In this document: piece after piece, positions 19,111-27,836 of the stretch
Layout of the letters: every line of letters begins with the position of its first letter
Numbering within the stretch: the first letter of the stretch is position 1
Notes under the pieces: generated by a model
Database searches by the model: none
Told to the model about the DNA's origin: nothing
What the model saw: the letters and a program-made list of their open reading frames with translations, nothing else
Program-made: the position numbers and the translations under genes
From: RZYY01 sp036794825
GTDB taxonomy: Bacteria > Bacteroidota > Bacteroidia > Bacteroidales > 4484-276
NCBI GenBank assembly: GCA_036794825.1
Contig: DAIRGA010000001.1
Location: 186,001-250,000 of the forward strand
DNA length: 64,000 nucleotides
Direction of reading: 5' to 3'

Positions 19111-19857
19111 TTATAAAAGGTGATTGATTAACCTTCCGGAGTCAATCAGTTCTTTTAAGCTTCTTTCAAACCTTGCGTTCTTCAGGGCTTCTAGGTAATT
19201 GAGGTTGTGCATGTCGCTGCCGGCAAGTTCAACCATGTTATTTTCGATGAGCCTCTCGGCTATCTTTTTTACCTCTCCTGAGTAATAACCGGCCAGAGAA
19301 CTGATATTGATCTGAAAAATAACCCCCCGATCTTTCAGCTCTTCATATTTACCGAAATTTTTGAAGAAATAGGAATAGCGTTCAGGGTGAGCCAGGATGA
19401 TTTTGTAACCTGCTATTTGCAAATCGAAAAAGTAATCCTTCCAATGGGGGTATTCGTTGAAATAGGACATCTCGACCAGCAGGTAATTTTTACCAAATGT
19501 GAGCAGATTGCGGGCTGCAAGCTTTTCACCGAATTTTTCATCAATCAGGTACTCAGCAGCAGCCTCTATTTCTATGGTGATGTTTTGTTTTTTGAGCTCT
19601 CGTTTCAATTGTTCCAACCCCGGGAAAATTGTTTCCGCCGAATTCTGGTAAAACTCGCCCTGGATATGCGGCGTAGTAATCAGTTTGGAGTATCCCAGCG
19701 ACATCATACCTTTTATAAGTTCAACCGATGTATCCAACGAATCGGCGCCATCATCAATCTTCGGGATCAGGTGCGAGTGCATATCCGTTTTAAGCACCGA
19801 TAAATCAACGGGTTTAAGCTGCCTGGAGGTTGAAAAGATATTTTTGAGGAACGTCAT
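19111..19857 (-). CDS. PHP-type tyrosine phosphatase (CpsB/YwqE family)
   Basis: This 248-residue PHP-fold protein begins the domain with DMHSHLIPKIDDGADS (metal ligands HxH and DDG), then TTPHI, later ILAHPERY and ending in GSDMHN. These are the metal-binding motifs of manganese-dependent protein-tyrosine phosphatases such as CpsB, Wzb-like YwqE and CapC, which regulate capsule and exopolysaccharide assembly. No capsule genes are nearby. It follows the methyltransferase gene after a 62-nt gap, so it may or may not belong to the cluster upstream. A near-consensus -7 box (7 of 8) lies at 19877-19884. Confidence 0.88.
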   Translation of the reverse strand: MTFLKNIFSTSRQLKPVDLSVLKTDMHSHLIPKIDDGADSLDTSVELIKGMMSLGYSKLITTPHIQGEFYQNSAETIFPGLEQLKRELKKQNITIEIEAAAEYLIDEKFGEKLAARNLLTFGKNYLLVEMSYFNEYPHWKDYFFDLQIAGYKIILAHPERYSYFFKNFGKYEELKDRGVIFQINISSLAGYYSGEVKKIAERLIENNMVELAGSDMHNLNYLEALKNARFERSLKELIDSGRLINHLL

Positions 19858-19919
19858 TGCCGAGGGTATTGGTTTGCAATAATACGATTAAACGGATAAC
19901 TCCCACAGTATAGAGCCGG

Positions 19920-20681
19920 CTATTTCTCTGCTACCACAAGCATTTCGAAGTCGGATGTGGTCAGTTGGTCGTTGCGGCTGAAGGCTCCCAGTTTAGCACC
20001 GTAAATGTCAACTTTTCTGAATCCGGCGGATTTAAGCAGCCAAGTAATTTCCGGCGGAACGTAGTACCTTTCGTTACAGTGTAATTCGATCTTTTTTCCG
20101 CTGTCATCTTCAGCATAGGTGATGTTATGGTCGCGAAAGGTCATCAGATCAAAACTGTGATTGGCGTAGGTTGCGTTGCCCTCTTCTGTAGTGGATTCAT
20201 GAAATTCTTTAAGAGAATGGAAAAGCGGAAAAAGCCCGTTCAGGGTGGTAAATATCAGTTTTCCAGGAGTTTTCAGCGCTTTTGAAGCACTTAAAAGAAT
20301 CTCATAATTCATTTCATCGGTTTCCATAAGCGGAAATGCGCCCTCGCAGATCATCAGGGCAAGGTCAAATTCATCCTTAAAAGGCAGATTCCGGGCATCA
20401 CGCTTTAGAAATGTTACTTCGAGATTTTGATGTGCAGCCTTTTCCCTGGCTCTTTGAAGAAGGGAATCGGACAGGTCAATTCCGGTTATGTTGTAGCCTC
20501 TTTTGGCCATTTCGATGCTGTGCCGCCCGGTTCCGCAGGCAATGTCAATAATACGGCGGCTTTTGTCAAAATCAAGCTCTTTTTCGAAAAAATCACACTC
20601 TCCGGTGGTTCCGTGTACAAAACACTCCTGGTCGTATTTCAAACCGTAATTTTCGAATAACAACTCGTACCATTGCTTCAT
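19920..20681 (-). CDS. Class I SAM-dependent methyltransferase
   Basis: The ATG at 20679-20681 gives 253 residues beginning MKQWYELLFENYGLKYDQE, a start seen in many class I methyltransferases. Motif I is IIDIACGTGRHSIEMAK, motif II-like GIDLSDSLLQRA and motif IV ALMICEGAFPLM; the C-terminus folds back with AGFRKVDIYGAKLGAF. The substrate cannot be read from sequence. The longer start at 20723 would overlap the gene upstream by 31 nt and is less likely; the chosen start leaves an 11-nt gap, implying co-transcription with the preceding methyltransferase. Confidence 0.87.
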   Translation of the reverse strand: MKQWYELLFENYGLKYDQECFVHGTTGECDFFEKELDFDKSRRIIDIACGTGRHSIEMAKRGYNITGIDLSDSLLQRAREKAAHQNLEVTFLKRDARNLPFKDEFDLALMICEGAFPLMETDEMNYEILLSASKALKTPGKLIFTTLNGLFPLFHSLKEFHESTTEEGNATYANHSFDLMTFRDHNITYAEDDSGKKIELHCNERYYVPPEITWLLKSAGFRKVDIYGAKLGAFSRNDQLTTSDFEMLVVAEK

Positions 20682-20692
20682 TTTCGGTGGGT

Positions 20693-21463
20693 TTATTTCA
20701 TTTTTAACAAACATAAAGTACATTTCACATCGCCGGACATCATACTGATCTCATACTCCTGTGATTTCAGATATTCTTCAAAAACTGTCCTTTTCTCAGG
20801 TTCACGCTGTATCAGCTCAATCACCCGTTTTGTAAGCGGTTCGTGGATGCGTCTATTGGCCTCATTTATCGAATCAGAATCGAAGCGAAACTCATCAACA
20901 AGTTCAAAGCCAGCATCTTCAATCATTTTGTAAAAGTCGGATTTTTTATGGCAACGCTGGTATACGCCTGAATAATCATCTTCGACCCAACCATCATCCA
21001 TAACCACAAATCCTTCGGGATTAAGAGCGGTAGCTATTTTACTGAGGGTCTGATTTAAGGTTCCCAGAATCTGACCAACAGCGCCAAGGATCACAAGGTC
21101 AAATCCTTTTATTTCGCTGATCTTTTCCCTGGCATCAGCTACTTCAAAAACACAGTGGTCGGCTACTTTATGTTTTTCAGCAAACATTTGCGCCTCCAGG
21201 ATAAATTCCGATAATCCATCAATTCCTAAAACGCTACAATTCAAGTTTTTAGCCAGGTTAATAGAAACGGCGCCTTTGCCGCATCCTACATCGAGGATTT
21301 TCAACGGCGATCTTTTTACATGGCGACTTACCAAAGCAAGCACCAACTGGGGGTCGGTGCCCAACTCCCATAAGTCCTGCAAAATATAAGGCAAATAAGG
21401 ATAAATCTGCGGATTGGCCGTGCCATCGAGCGATTCAAGAACACTTTGTTTTAGATCTTCCAT
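20693..21463 (-). CDS. Class I SAM-dependent methyltransferase
   Basis: This 256-residue protein has motif I ILDVGCGKGAVSINLAK, motif II GIDGLSEFILEA and motif IV GFDLVILGAVGQIL. An N-terminal helical cap (LPYILQDLWELGTDPQLVLAL) precedes the Rossmann core. The substrate is unknown; small-molecule methylation is more likely than nucleic acid, given the lack of binding domains. The gene sits 30 nt after the GNAT gene. A -7 box in that gap (21472-21479) means that the two methyltransferases could be transcribed apart from the ligase genes. Confidence 0.85.
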   Translation of the reverse strand: MEDLKQSVLESLDGTANPQIYPYLPYILQDLWELGTDPQLVLALVSRHVKRSPLKILDVGCGKGAVSINLAKNLNCSVLGIDGLSEFILEAQMFAEKHKVADHCVFEVADAREKISEIKGFDLVILGAVGQILGTLNQTLSKIATALNPEGFVVMDDGWVEDDYSGVYQRCHKKSDFYKMIEDAGFELVDEFRFDSDSINEANRRIHEPLTKRVIELIQREPEKRTVFEEYLKSQEYEISMMSGDVKCTLCLLKMK

Positions 21464-21471
21464 AAGCGCAA

Positions 21472-21479
21472 CAAAGATA
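21472..21479 (-). promoter_or_regulatory. Internal -7 box (TATCTTTG)
   Basis: Exact minus-strand TAnnTTTG match only 8 nt before the methyltransferase ATG at 21463, in the 30-nt gap after the GNAT gene. No -33 TTG at proper spacing, so weak. Confidence 0.35.
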
Positions 21480-21493
21480 CCTGAAATTCAATT

Positions 21494-21985
21494 CTAAAGC
21501 CTGATAACAAAAATCGCTTTGCCATCGCCCGGTGCATAGAAGTCAGCTACCGTGGCCTCGCAGGTGAAGCCAATTTTTTCATAAAAAAGCCTTGTGGGCT
21601 TGTACTGCTCTTTGGTTGAGGTTTCGGCCACAAGTAACCGTCCGCTTTGCAATTTAACCTGCCTGATGGTTTCATGTAAAACGCTGATGCCGGCGCCTTT
21701 GCCGCGGAAATCGTCATGGGTAACAATCCAGTACAAATCGTAGGTACCAGTGGTGCAGGGGGTTGGCCCATAGCAGGAATAGGAAACGACTTTTCCCTCA
21801 TATTCGGCGAAAATAAAGAAGTAGCCACTTTCGATCCCATTTTTCAGACGTTCATCGGCCAATTCGCAGGCTACGGGTATTTCGTGTTCGTAAAAAAAAC
21901 CGGTTGACCGGACGATCTCTTCAATGGTTGATACGTCCTGGGGCTTAACTTCGTAACGGAAACGGATGTCGGTCAGGTTGTTCAT
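21494..21985 (-). CDS. GNAT family N-acetyltransferase
   Basis: This 163-residue single GNAT domain has a central beta-strand (FFIFAEYEGKVVSYSCYG), the acetyl-CoA pyrophosphate loop DDFRGKGAGISVLHE and the final Y-kiGF element (LFYEKIGFTCEA). Its ATG overlaps the stop of the upstream ATP-grasp gene as ATGA, so the two are translationally coupled. In the known N6-acetyl-beta-lysine pathway a lysine 2,3-aminomutase works with a GNAT enzyme (AblA/AblB). The presence of both here fits acetylation of a beta-amino acid or of the ligated product, although this protein is shorter than AblB. Substrate assignment is inference. Confidence 0.88.
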   Translation of the reverse strand: MNNLTDIRFRYEVKPQDVSTIEEIVRSTGFFYEHEIPVACELADERLKNGIESGYFFIFAEYEGKVVSYSCYGPTPCTTGTYDLYWIVTHDDFRGKGAGISVLHETIRQVKLQSGRLLVAETSTKEQYKPTRLFYEKIGFTCEATVADFYAPGDGKAIFVIRL

Positions 21986-22943
21986 TTTTTAATTGCATCA
22001 TTAATAATTCGTTCGACAGCTTGGGTGAATGTAATCCCGGCGTGCTCGCAGGCGGCGTAAAATCCGCTTCCCGGGGTGATGCAGGGGTTGGCATTTACTT
22101 CGAGGATGATAGGGTTGCCGCCGTTGTCCATCCGGAAATCTACCCTTGCATAGCCTCTCAATCCCAGTATTTTCCAACATTTCACGGATAAATCGGCAAG
22201 ATTTTTATGAATTGCATCGCCATTTTCACCCAAACCATAAGTCCGAACAGTGTTTTGGTACTCAAAGCTATCTTCATTCCATTTCGACTTGTATCCCAAC
22301 ACTTTAGGTTTATTTTCGGGATAATCAACAAAACGGATTTCGGCCACAGCCAGCACTTGTGGGTCATTTTCGTCGGCGAGCAGAGAAACATTGAACTCTC
22401 TTCCATCTATGTAAGGCTCAATGAAATAGAGATTATCTTTCAACTTTGAGATCTTTTCAATGTCGAATCCGGGCAATTCGAAAACCGAATCTTCGTCAAG
22501 TCCCAGCGAGCCTTCTTCCCACAAAGGTTTAAGAATGAATTTCCCTGCCGGTAACTGCTTTGCTTCCGATGGTTTGTAAGTGGCTGGCACGGGCAACTGC
22601 GCACTTAAAAGAGCTTGTTTGGTGAGGGTTTTGCCTGCGGTGATGAACATTGGGACAGTGGGATTACCCGTGTAGGGGATCTGCAGAACTTCGAGCAATG
22701 CCGGTACAAAATAGACAATAGCACCGTAATTTTCCAATGATTCAGCCAGGTTGAAAACAAGGTCGGGTTTCTCGTTCTGAAGGAAGCGAAGGCCTCAGCC
22801 AGGTTGAGTGTCATAAGAAGTTCAATGGGGTGATGCCCCAACTCCTTCAGGCAACCGGAAACGAGCGCAACTTCGTGGAGTATATCCAGCTCGTCCTCAA
22901 GCGCGTTTTTGCCGGGTTGGTTGTAGGCGATGACAATTTTCAT
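21982..22943 (-). pseudogene. ATP-grasp ligase 2 (Ddl-like), apparent 1-nt frameshift
   Basis: Two frames together make one D-Ala-D-Ala-ligase-like protein. The first starts at the ATG 22941-22943 (MKIVIAYNQPGKNALEDE) and holds the N-terminal domain to LNLAEA. Then the homologous reading continues in another frame as LQNEKPDLVFNLAESL, followed by the intact ATP-grasp core: FILKPLWEEGSLGLDED, YIDGREFNVSLLA and the metal site VILEVNANPC. The break lies at 22780-22797. Restoring one base, for example CC to CCC in GAGGCCTTCGC, gives a continuous frame of 320 residues, close to the 329 of the neighbour ligase. The start overlaps the stop of ligase 1 (ATGA), and the stop overlaps the GNAT start. 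It is either a recent inactivating mutation or an assembly error. Confidence 0.8.
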
Positions 22944-23929
22944 GAAAAGTTTTGTTTTGGGATTCTCTGGCTTGCCGACCGGATGATTTCTTCGATCAGA
23001 TCCGCATAGCGCCAGCCTTGTTTGTAAAGCATGATGGGTAAATCGGAATGAAGATGATTGATTCCTGCCAGCGGATTTACTTCGATGAAGTTTGGAATAC
23101 CGTTTTCATCCATTTTCAAATCAATCCGGCCGGCATCGCGGCATCCCAGCGTTTGCCATGCTTTAAGGCTGATTTGTGAGCAAAGTTCTTTTACCTCGCC
23201 TTCCACCAAATTGTACTCTACGCGCTGGTCGTAGTTTTCTTTAATAAACCGTGAGTAGGTCTGCTCTTCAGCATTACTAAGGATGTTAACCTCCATCACA
23301 CCGACAACTTTTGCACTCGCTCCTGTTCCCAGAATTCCGACCGTGAACTCCCGCCCTGTGAGAAGTTTCTCCACTAAAACGGGCTGGTGATAAGTCTCCA
23401 GTAAATACCTGCACTCTGACTGGAACGATCGAAGATCATTCACTACCGATTTGTTGCTGATTCCTTTTCCCGAACCTTCTGCCACCGGCTTGATGAATAC
23501 CGGAAAAGGCATTTCACATTCCAAAGATTCATCGGCGGTTTCAACCAAAAAGAAAGGCGCTGTGGGAATCCCCGCATCCCTGATTACCCTCTTAGTCAGT
23601 CCTTTATGTAATGTAAGCGACAAAACCAAAGGATCTGAAAATGTATAAGGAATCTGGTAAGCATCAAGCAAAGCCGGAACCTGCGCTTCCCTACCGATTC
23701 CATACAAACCTTCGCAGATGTTGAAAACAAGATCCACTTTCAGCCCTTTTACAAGCGCAACTGCAAGCTCGGTTACGTTTCCAATCCTTTCTGTTTCATG
23801 CCCCAACTCCCGAAGCGCTGATTCAATCCCTTCGATGGTCTCTTCCGAGTCAAATTCTGCCACTTCATCGGGGGTAAAGCCCTTTTGCAGGTAGGCGCTT
23901 TTCAGATCATAAGTCAATCCTATTCTCAT
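22940..23929 (-). CDS. ATP-grasp ligase 1 (D-Ala-D-Ala ligase-like)
   Basis: This 329-residue ATP-grasp protein has the Ddl-like layout: an N-terminal domain (MRIGLTYDL...; VDLVFNICEGLYGIGRE) and ATP-grasp core motifs FPVFIKPVAEGSGKGI (nucleotide loop), VLVEKLLTGREFTVGI and the Mg site PNFIEVNPLAGI. In true Ddl enzymes the last motif reads E(I/V)NTLPG; here it is EVNPLAG, and the large omega-loop residues differ, so a different amino acid or peptide substrate is likely. It lies 6 nt downstream of the aminomutase gene and overlaps ligase 2 by 4 nt. The reaction is probably ATP-dependent amide bond formation between a carboxylate and an amine. Confidence 0.88.
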   Translation of the reverse strand: MRIGLTYDLKSAYLQKGFTPDEVAEFDSEETIEGIESALRELGHETERIGNVTELAVALVKGLKVDLVFNICEGLYGIGREAQVPALLDAYQIPYTFSDPLVLSLTLHKGLTKRVIRDAGIPTAPFFLVETADESLECEMPFPVFIKPVAEGSGKGISNKSVVNDLRSFQSECRYLLETYHQPVLVEKLLTGREFTVGILGTGASAKVVGVMEVNILSNAEEQTYSRFIKENYDQRVEYNLVEGEVKELCSQISLKAWQTLGCRDAGRIDLKMDENGIPNFIEVNPLAGINHLHSDLPIMLYKQGWRYADLIEEIIRSASQRIPKQNFS

Positions 23930-23935
23930 CGTAAA

Positions 23936-25210
23936 TCAAAGAATATCAGGGTAATAGTACGTCTTTCCGAGATAGTTTTCCAGCACGGCCTCCCCGTTTT
24001 GGTTATGGCCTTTAAAATACTCGGGCAGCAGCGGGATTTTGCCACCGCCGCCAGGTGCATCAATTACATAGTGAGGAACGGCATAACCTGAAGTATGGCC
24101 GCGCAAACCCCTGATAATCTCCAATCCCTTTTCTATTGGTGTTCTGAAATGCGATGAGCCAGGGATTGGGTCGCATTGATAAAGGTAATAGGGCCTGACC
24201 CTGATTTTCAGCAGCCCCTGCATCAGCGCCTTCATCGTTTCCACATTGTCATTGATACCTTTCAGTAACACGGTTTGGCTGCCTAATGGGATTCCTGCAT
24301 CGGCAAGCCTTTCACAAGCCTGCGCAGTTTCCCTGGTTAGCTCGGCCGGATGAGTGAAATGAATGCTGATGTATAAAGGGTGAAATTTGCGCAGCATCGA
24401 AACAAAAGCTTTATTAATCCTCATTGGGAGCACAACCGGCACTTTTGTTCCGATACGGATGATCTCGATATGCGGGATTGCCCTGAGGCGCATCAGCAGG
24501 TATTTAATGTGCGAATCGGGCATGGTGAGCGGATCGCCGCCCGAAATCAGCACATCCCTGATCTGTTTATGCTCTGCGATATAGGTAAGTGCTGGTTCCC
24601 ACGCTTTTACACCTGTGTGGCATTTGTCCTTTTTCGACACCATGTGAGTACGGGTACAGTAGCGGCAGTAGGCCGAACAAAATCCTGTCGAAAGCAGCAA
24701 CACACGGTCGGGATAACGGTGAACCATGTTGGAGATTGGGCTGTCGTTCTCTTCGTGTAACGGATCAGCCGATTCACCTTCGGTTGAAAGCAATTCAAAA
24801 GCCGATGGGACTATTGATTTCCTCAGAGGATCATCCGGCCCTGCACCTTGAATCAGGCTGGCATAATAAGGTGTTATTCTTAATGGCAGCATTCTTTTCT
24901 GTAGAGGATCTGCTCCAGGCATATCGAAATCCTTCAACAGCAGCGAAAGTTGCTCCGGCCGGGTAATGCTGTTCTTGATTTGCCATCGCCAGTCATTCCA
25001 GTTACTTGTGGTGGCGCCTGGGAACCAGGTTTTCAGGAATCGCAATGAAGAGGGTGGGATTTCGTCGGGTATTTGCGTAGAAAGGGGTTCGGCTTTCTCT
25101 GTTTCGTCGGAGGAATTGTCGTCCTTGCCGGTCAGACTCGGAGGTTCATCTTCGGTTTGAAGATCAATGGATAATGTTTCAAGTGGATTAATTTCCTGAA
25201 TTTGATTCAT
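23936..25210 (-). CDS. Lysine 2,3-aminomutase-type radical SAM enzyme (KamA family)
   Basis: This 424-residue protein has the radical-SAM cluster motif CSAYCRYC (Cys178, Cys182, Cys185), the LAM-type GGDP motif (224-227) and the PLP-binding lysine in DAPGGGGK (Lys391). Two Asp residues that bind the substrate amino group in clostridial lysine 2,3-aminomutase have counterparts in YLYQCDP (Asp347) and YVIDAPG (Asp384). Both are retained, favouring L-lysine over L-glutamate, because glutamate aminomutases replace them. The expected product is L-beta-lysine. The canonical domain begins near WNDWRWQIKN (71-80). Before it lies an unusual acidic, Ser/Pro-rich extension of about 50 residues. It is the first gene of the minus-strand cluster. 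EF-P lysine modification (EpmB) is less likely because no EpmA lies nearby and the full C-terminal LAM region is present. Confidence 0.9.
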   Translation of the reverse strand: MNQIQEINPLETLSIDLQTEDEPPSLTGKDDNSSDETEKAEPLSTQIPDEIPPSSLRFLKTWFPGATTSNWNDWRWQIKNSITRPEQLSLLLKDFDMPGADPLQKRMLPLRITPYYASLIQGAGPDDPLRKSIVPSAFELLSTEGESADPLHEENDSPISNMVHRYPDRVLLLSTGFCSAYCRYCTRTHMVSKKDKCHTGVKAWEPALTYIAEHKQIRDVLISGGDPLTMPDSHIKYLLMRLRAIPHIEIIRIGTKVPVVLPMRINKAFVSMLRKFHPLYISIHFTHPAELTRETAQACERLADAGIPLGSQTVLLKGINDNVETMKALMQGLLKIRVRPYYLYQCDPIPGSSHFRTPIEKGLEIIRGLRGHTSGYAVPHYVIDAPGGGGKIPLLPEYFKGHNQNGEAVLENYLGKTYYYPDIL

Positions 25211-25595
25211 GATGGGTTTAAAATATTGATTATTAGTAATTTAAATCAAAAATTAAGTTTTCCAAAAAAACGTGCAATATTACCCCAAAGTATGATTGCT
25301 GTAACATTTGCAAGAAAAAAATACGAACCATTTTTAAATAATAGATAATCAACATTTTAAGATTGTAAAATTATTACTTCAAGCAGGAAAATTATCAACG
25401 GAGTTATCGGGTAATTTCAGCACACTAAATTCTACAAAATTGGATTTGGTGGGAAAAAGTCAGCAATTCTATGCCCAAACCTGCCTTTCACCGGTAATAA
25501 CCCCCCACTCGCCGATTTTCTCTTGAAATGCCCTCACCGCAAGGGTTATTTTTGCCACATAATTTTTATTTGTCAAACTTCAAAACAAAAACATC
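25211..25595. other. Divergent intergenic region
   Basis: This 385-bp AT-rich region lies between the aminomutase cluster (minus) and the LiaF-like gene (plus). It contains the promoter at 25523-25554. For the minus strand only a 7-of-8 match to TAnnTTTG is seen (25275-25282), so the promoter of the aminomutase cluster is not firmly located. No RNA gene or small ORF is supported. Confidence 0.6.
25523..25554 (+). promoter_or_regulatory. Promoter of the LiaF-like gene
   Basis: TTG (25523-25525) and the exact -7 box TATTTTTG (25547-25554) with a 21-nt spacer, 41 nt before the ATG at 25596. Confidence 0.6.
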
Positions 25596-26333
25596 ATGTC
25601 AACTCAAAATCAATCAAGAACCGTAGTGCTGGCCATTGTGATAATTGCAGCCGGCGTTTTACTCCTTTTAAACTCACTCCGCGTAATTCCTCATGATCTG
25701 GGGCGCGTTCTTATCACCTGGCAAATGCTGCTCATCGCCATCGGGACAGTGAGTTTGCTCACATCGAAAGAAAAAGTTACCGGCTTAATCCTGATTTCGA
25801 TTGGTGGAATTTTTCTTGTTGGGAAAATGTACGACCTGCCTGTTTCTGCCTGGAACATCCTTTGGCCAACCGTGCTCATCATCGTTGGGGTCTCCCTTCT
25901 GTACGGCAATTCGTGCAAAGCCAGGCTTGTGACTGAATTTGAAGCCAGGCCGGCAGCTAAAGAAGATACTCCCTATGAGCCTGGAAATCCTGAGTATATA
26001 AACGAAGTAGCCATTTTTGGAGGCAACGAAAAGAATATGATTATGAAGCAATTCCGCGGAGGGAAAATCACCAACATCTTCGGCGGATCGGAGCTTAATT
26101 TCTCCAAAACTGAATTGGCCGAGGGTGAGAATTTTCTTGAAATGCTCTGTATTTTCGGGGGTTCTACCCTGATAGTTCCTCCCGACTGGGATATCCGCAT
26201 GGATGTGGTGAGTATTTTTGGAGGATTTTCGGATAAACGTTTCAAAAGGCAGGATAGCTCGATAATGCCTAACAAAAGACTGGTAATCAAAGGATTGGTG
26301 GTATTTGGCGGTGGTGAATTGAAAAGTTACTAA
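25596..26333 (+). CDS. LiaF-like transmembrane protein
   Basis: This 245-residue protein has four hydrophobic segments in the first 110 residues (VVLAIVIIAAGVLLLLNSL; WQMLLIAIGTVSLLT; VTGLILISIGGIFLVG; ILWPTVLIIVGVSLLYG) and a soluble C-terminal beta-helix with repeated IFGG motifs (VAIFGGNEK, NIFGGSEL, CIFGGSTL, SIFGGFSD, VFGGGE). This is the layout of LiaF/DUF5668 plus the 'cell wall-active antibiotics response' domain. In Firmicutes LiaF represses the LiaRS envelope-stress system. A LytS-type kinase and LytTR regulator follow on the same strand, which suggests an analogous envelope-sensing set. Confidence 0.88.
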   Translation: MSTQNQSRTVVLAIVIIAAGVLLLLNSLRVIPHDLGRVLITWQMLLIAIGTVSLLTSKEKVTGLILISIGGIFLVGKMYDLPVSAWNILWPTVLIIVGVSLLYGNSCKARLVTEFEARPAAKEDTPYEPGNPEYINEVAIFGGNEKNMIMKQFRGGKITNIFGGSELNFSKTELAEGENFLEMLCIFGGSTLIVPPDWDIRMDVVSIFGGFSDKRFKRQDSSIMPNKRLVIKGLVVFGGGELKSY

Positions 26334-26481
26334 AGTAAAAATCAATGAATCAGACCAATGCAGATCCAAAATTGTCAATTGATGCTTCTATACAGCAGGG
26401 TTGACTTTTGGATCTGCCAATCTTCCTGAATAAAACCATAAACCTAAACTTCCGGACATTTTTCAAATTAATTGAAAACCA

Positions 26482-27540
26482 ATGCTTAATCCAATCATTA
26501 CCCAGGGCAGACATTTTGTAATCTATCTTCTTTCCTTTCTGATCATTTTCGCTTTACATTTCATAATCCTGGGATTTTTCTTCGGATTTTCGTTTGAGGT
26601 CGCTCTGACAGATGCTGCATTTTATTCTTTCCTGATGTTTCTGTTGGGCATAGGCTCGTGGTACATTGTGCAGCACCTCACCCTGAGCGAACAAAAGTAC
26701 CACCTGGTCATCGCAGATCACCTGGTGGCAGGAGGAGTCATCGTGATGCTGTGGCTTTTCGGGGGTTTCTTCGCACTCTCTCAAATCTTTCAAAACGACA
26801 GTGCATACATCAGCTTTCTGAATGCCACCCTGCCCTGGAGGTTCATCTACGGAATAATGATGTACGCCGTAATCGTGATGGTGTATTACCTGATCAGTTA
26901 TTACCGCGACTACCACGACAAACTGATGCAGGAGGCAAGGTTGAAGCAGGTAATCCAGGAATCGGAACTCAATCTGTTGAAGTCGCAGATCAACCCTCAC
27001 TTTCTTTTTAATAGTCTTAATTCGATCAATGCGCTGATGATCAGCGATGTAGATAAAGCGAGGGAGATGATTGTGGAGTTGTCGGAATTTTTGCGTTACA
27101 CCGTTAGAACCAACGAAAACGAGCAGATCAGCCTGCGTGAAGAGCTGGAAAATATTGACCGTTACCTCGACATCGAAAAAATCCGTTTTGGCGACCGACT
27201 GGCGGTGGAAAAGGAAATTGATGAAGCGTGCCTCAATCAACTGATTCCCAACATGATCCTGCAGCCGCTTTACGAAAATGCCATAAAGCACGGCGTGAAC
27301 GACAGCACCGACCAGGTGGTTGTTACAACCTTGTGCAGGCTGGAGGCGGATCACATGTTGATCAGCATCAGCAACAATTTCACGCCGGGGAGCATCTCGA
27401 AAAAAGGAAAAGGGATAGGGATTTCAAACGTACAGAAAAGACTGATGCTGCACTTTAAGCGTACTGATCTGGTCAACATCGAAAAAACCGGAAATCTGTT
27501 CACCATTCATTTGACCATTCCAATGGTGGATCAGGCCTGA
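26482..27540 (+). CDS. LytS-type sensor histidine kinase
   Basis: This 352-residue protein has four predicted membrane helices in the first 145 residues and no recognisable extracellular sensor domain. A short coiled linker follows, then the His_kinase domain (PF06580 type) with LLKSQINPHFLFNSLNSI, phosphoacceptor His173. The HATPase region contains NMILQPLYENAIKHGVN (N box) and GKGIGISNVQKRL (G box). It should phosphorylate the LytTR response regulator encoded 296 nt downstream. Membrane helices may sense envelope state, possibly through the LiaF-like protein upstream; that link is inference. Confidence 0.92.
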   Translation: MLNPIITQGRHFVIYLLSFLIIFALHFIILGFFFGFSFEVALTDAAFYSFLMFLLGIGSWYIVQHLTLSEQKYHLVIADHLVAGGVIVMLWLFGGFFALSQIFQNDSAYISFLNATLPWRFIYGIMMYAVIVMVYYLISYYRDYHDKLMQEARLKQVIQESELNLLKSQINPHFLFNSLNSINALMISDVDKAREMIVELSEFLRYTVRTNENEQISLREELENIDRYLDIEKIRFGDRLAVEKEIDEACLNQLIPNMILQPLYENAIKHGVNDSTDQVVVTTLCRLEADHMLISISNNFTPGSISKKGKGIGISNVQKRLMLHFKRTDLVNIEKTGNLFTIHLTIPMVDQA

Positions 27541-27792
27541 TTGCCGGAGGCAGAAAATTCGATATTTTTTTTGATGATTAAGATTTTTGTAAAAGATCCT
27601 GCGTGAATTTTCCATACATTGCAATTGCAGCTATAAAGGTATAGGATGTCAAGGATTTAATATTTTATTCAGGTAATTCGTCCCGTGAATGATTACAAAC
27701 TACCCCAAAAATCTGAAGAGATGGTTTATGGATTCAGTTTACAGTCCTGTTTTTTGGATTGACCTATCATGATTATGGTTGACAAAAAGTAC

Positions 27793-27800
27793 TACTTTTG
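27793..27800 (+). promoter_or_regulatory. -7 box of the response-regulator gene (TACTTTTG)
   Basis: Exact TAnnTTTG match 36 nt before the ATG at 27837. The upstream gene-free stretch 27541-27792 shows nothing else. An in-frame TTG at 27798 lies inside the box and is rejected as a start. Confidence 0.45.
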
Positions 27801-27836
27801 GTAGTGGCTTTTTTAAAACAAACAATCCAACCTAAC

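Noticed and set aside
21982..22943. Two separate small genes instead of one ligase
   Set aside because: The two frames cover complementary parts of one ATP-grasp fold and a single base joins them into one protein of normal length.
23936..25210. EpmB (EF-P lysine modification) or glutamate 2,3-aminomutase
   Set aside because: No EpmA nearby, the full-length LAM C-terminus is present, and both lysine-binding Asp residues are retained.
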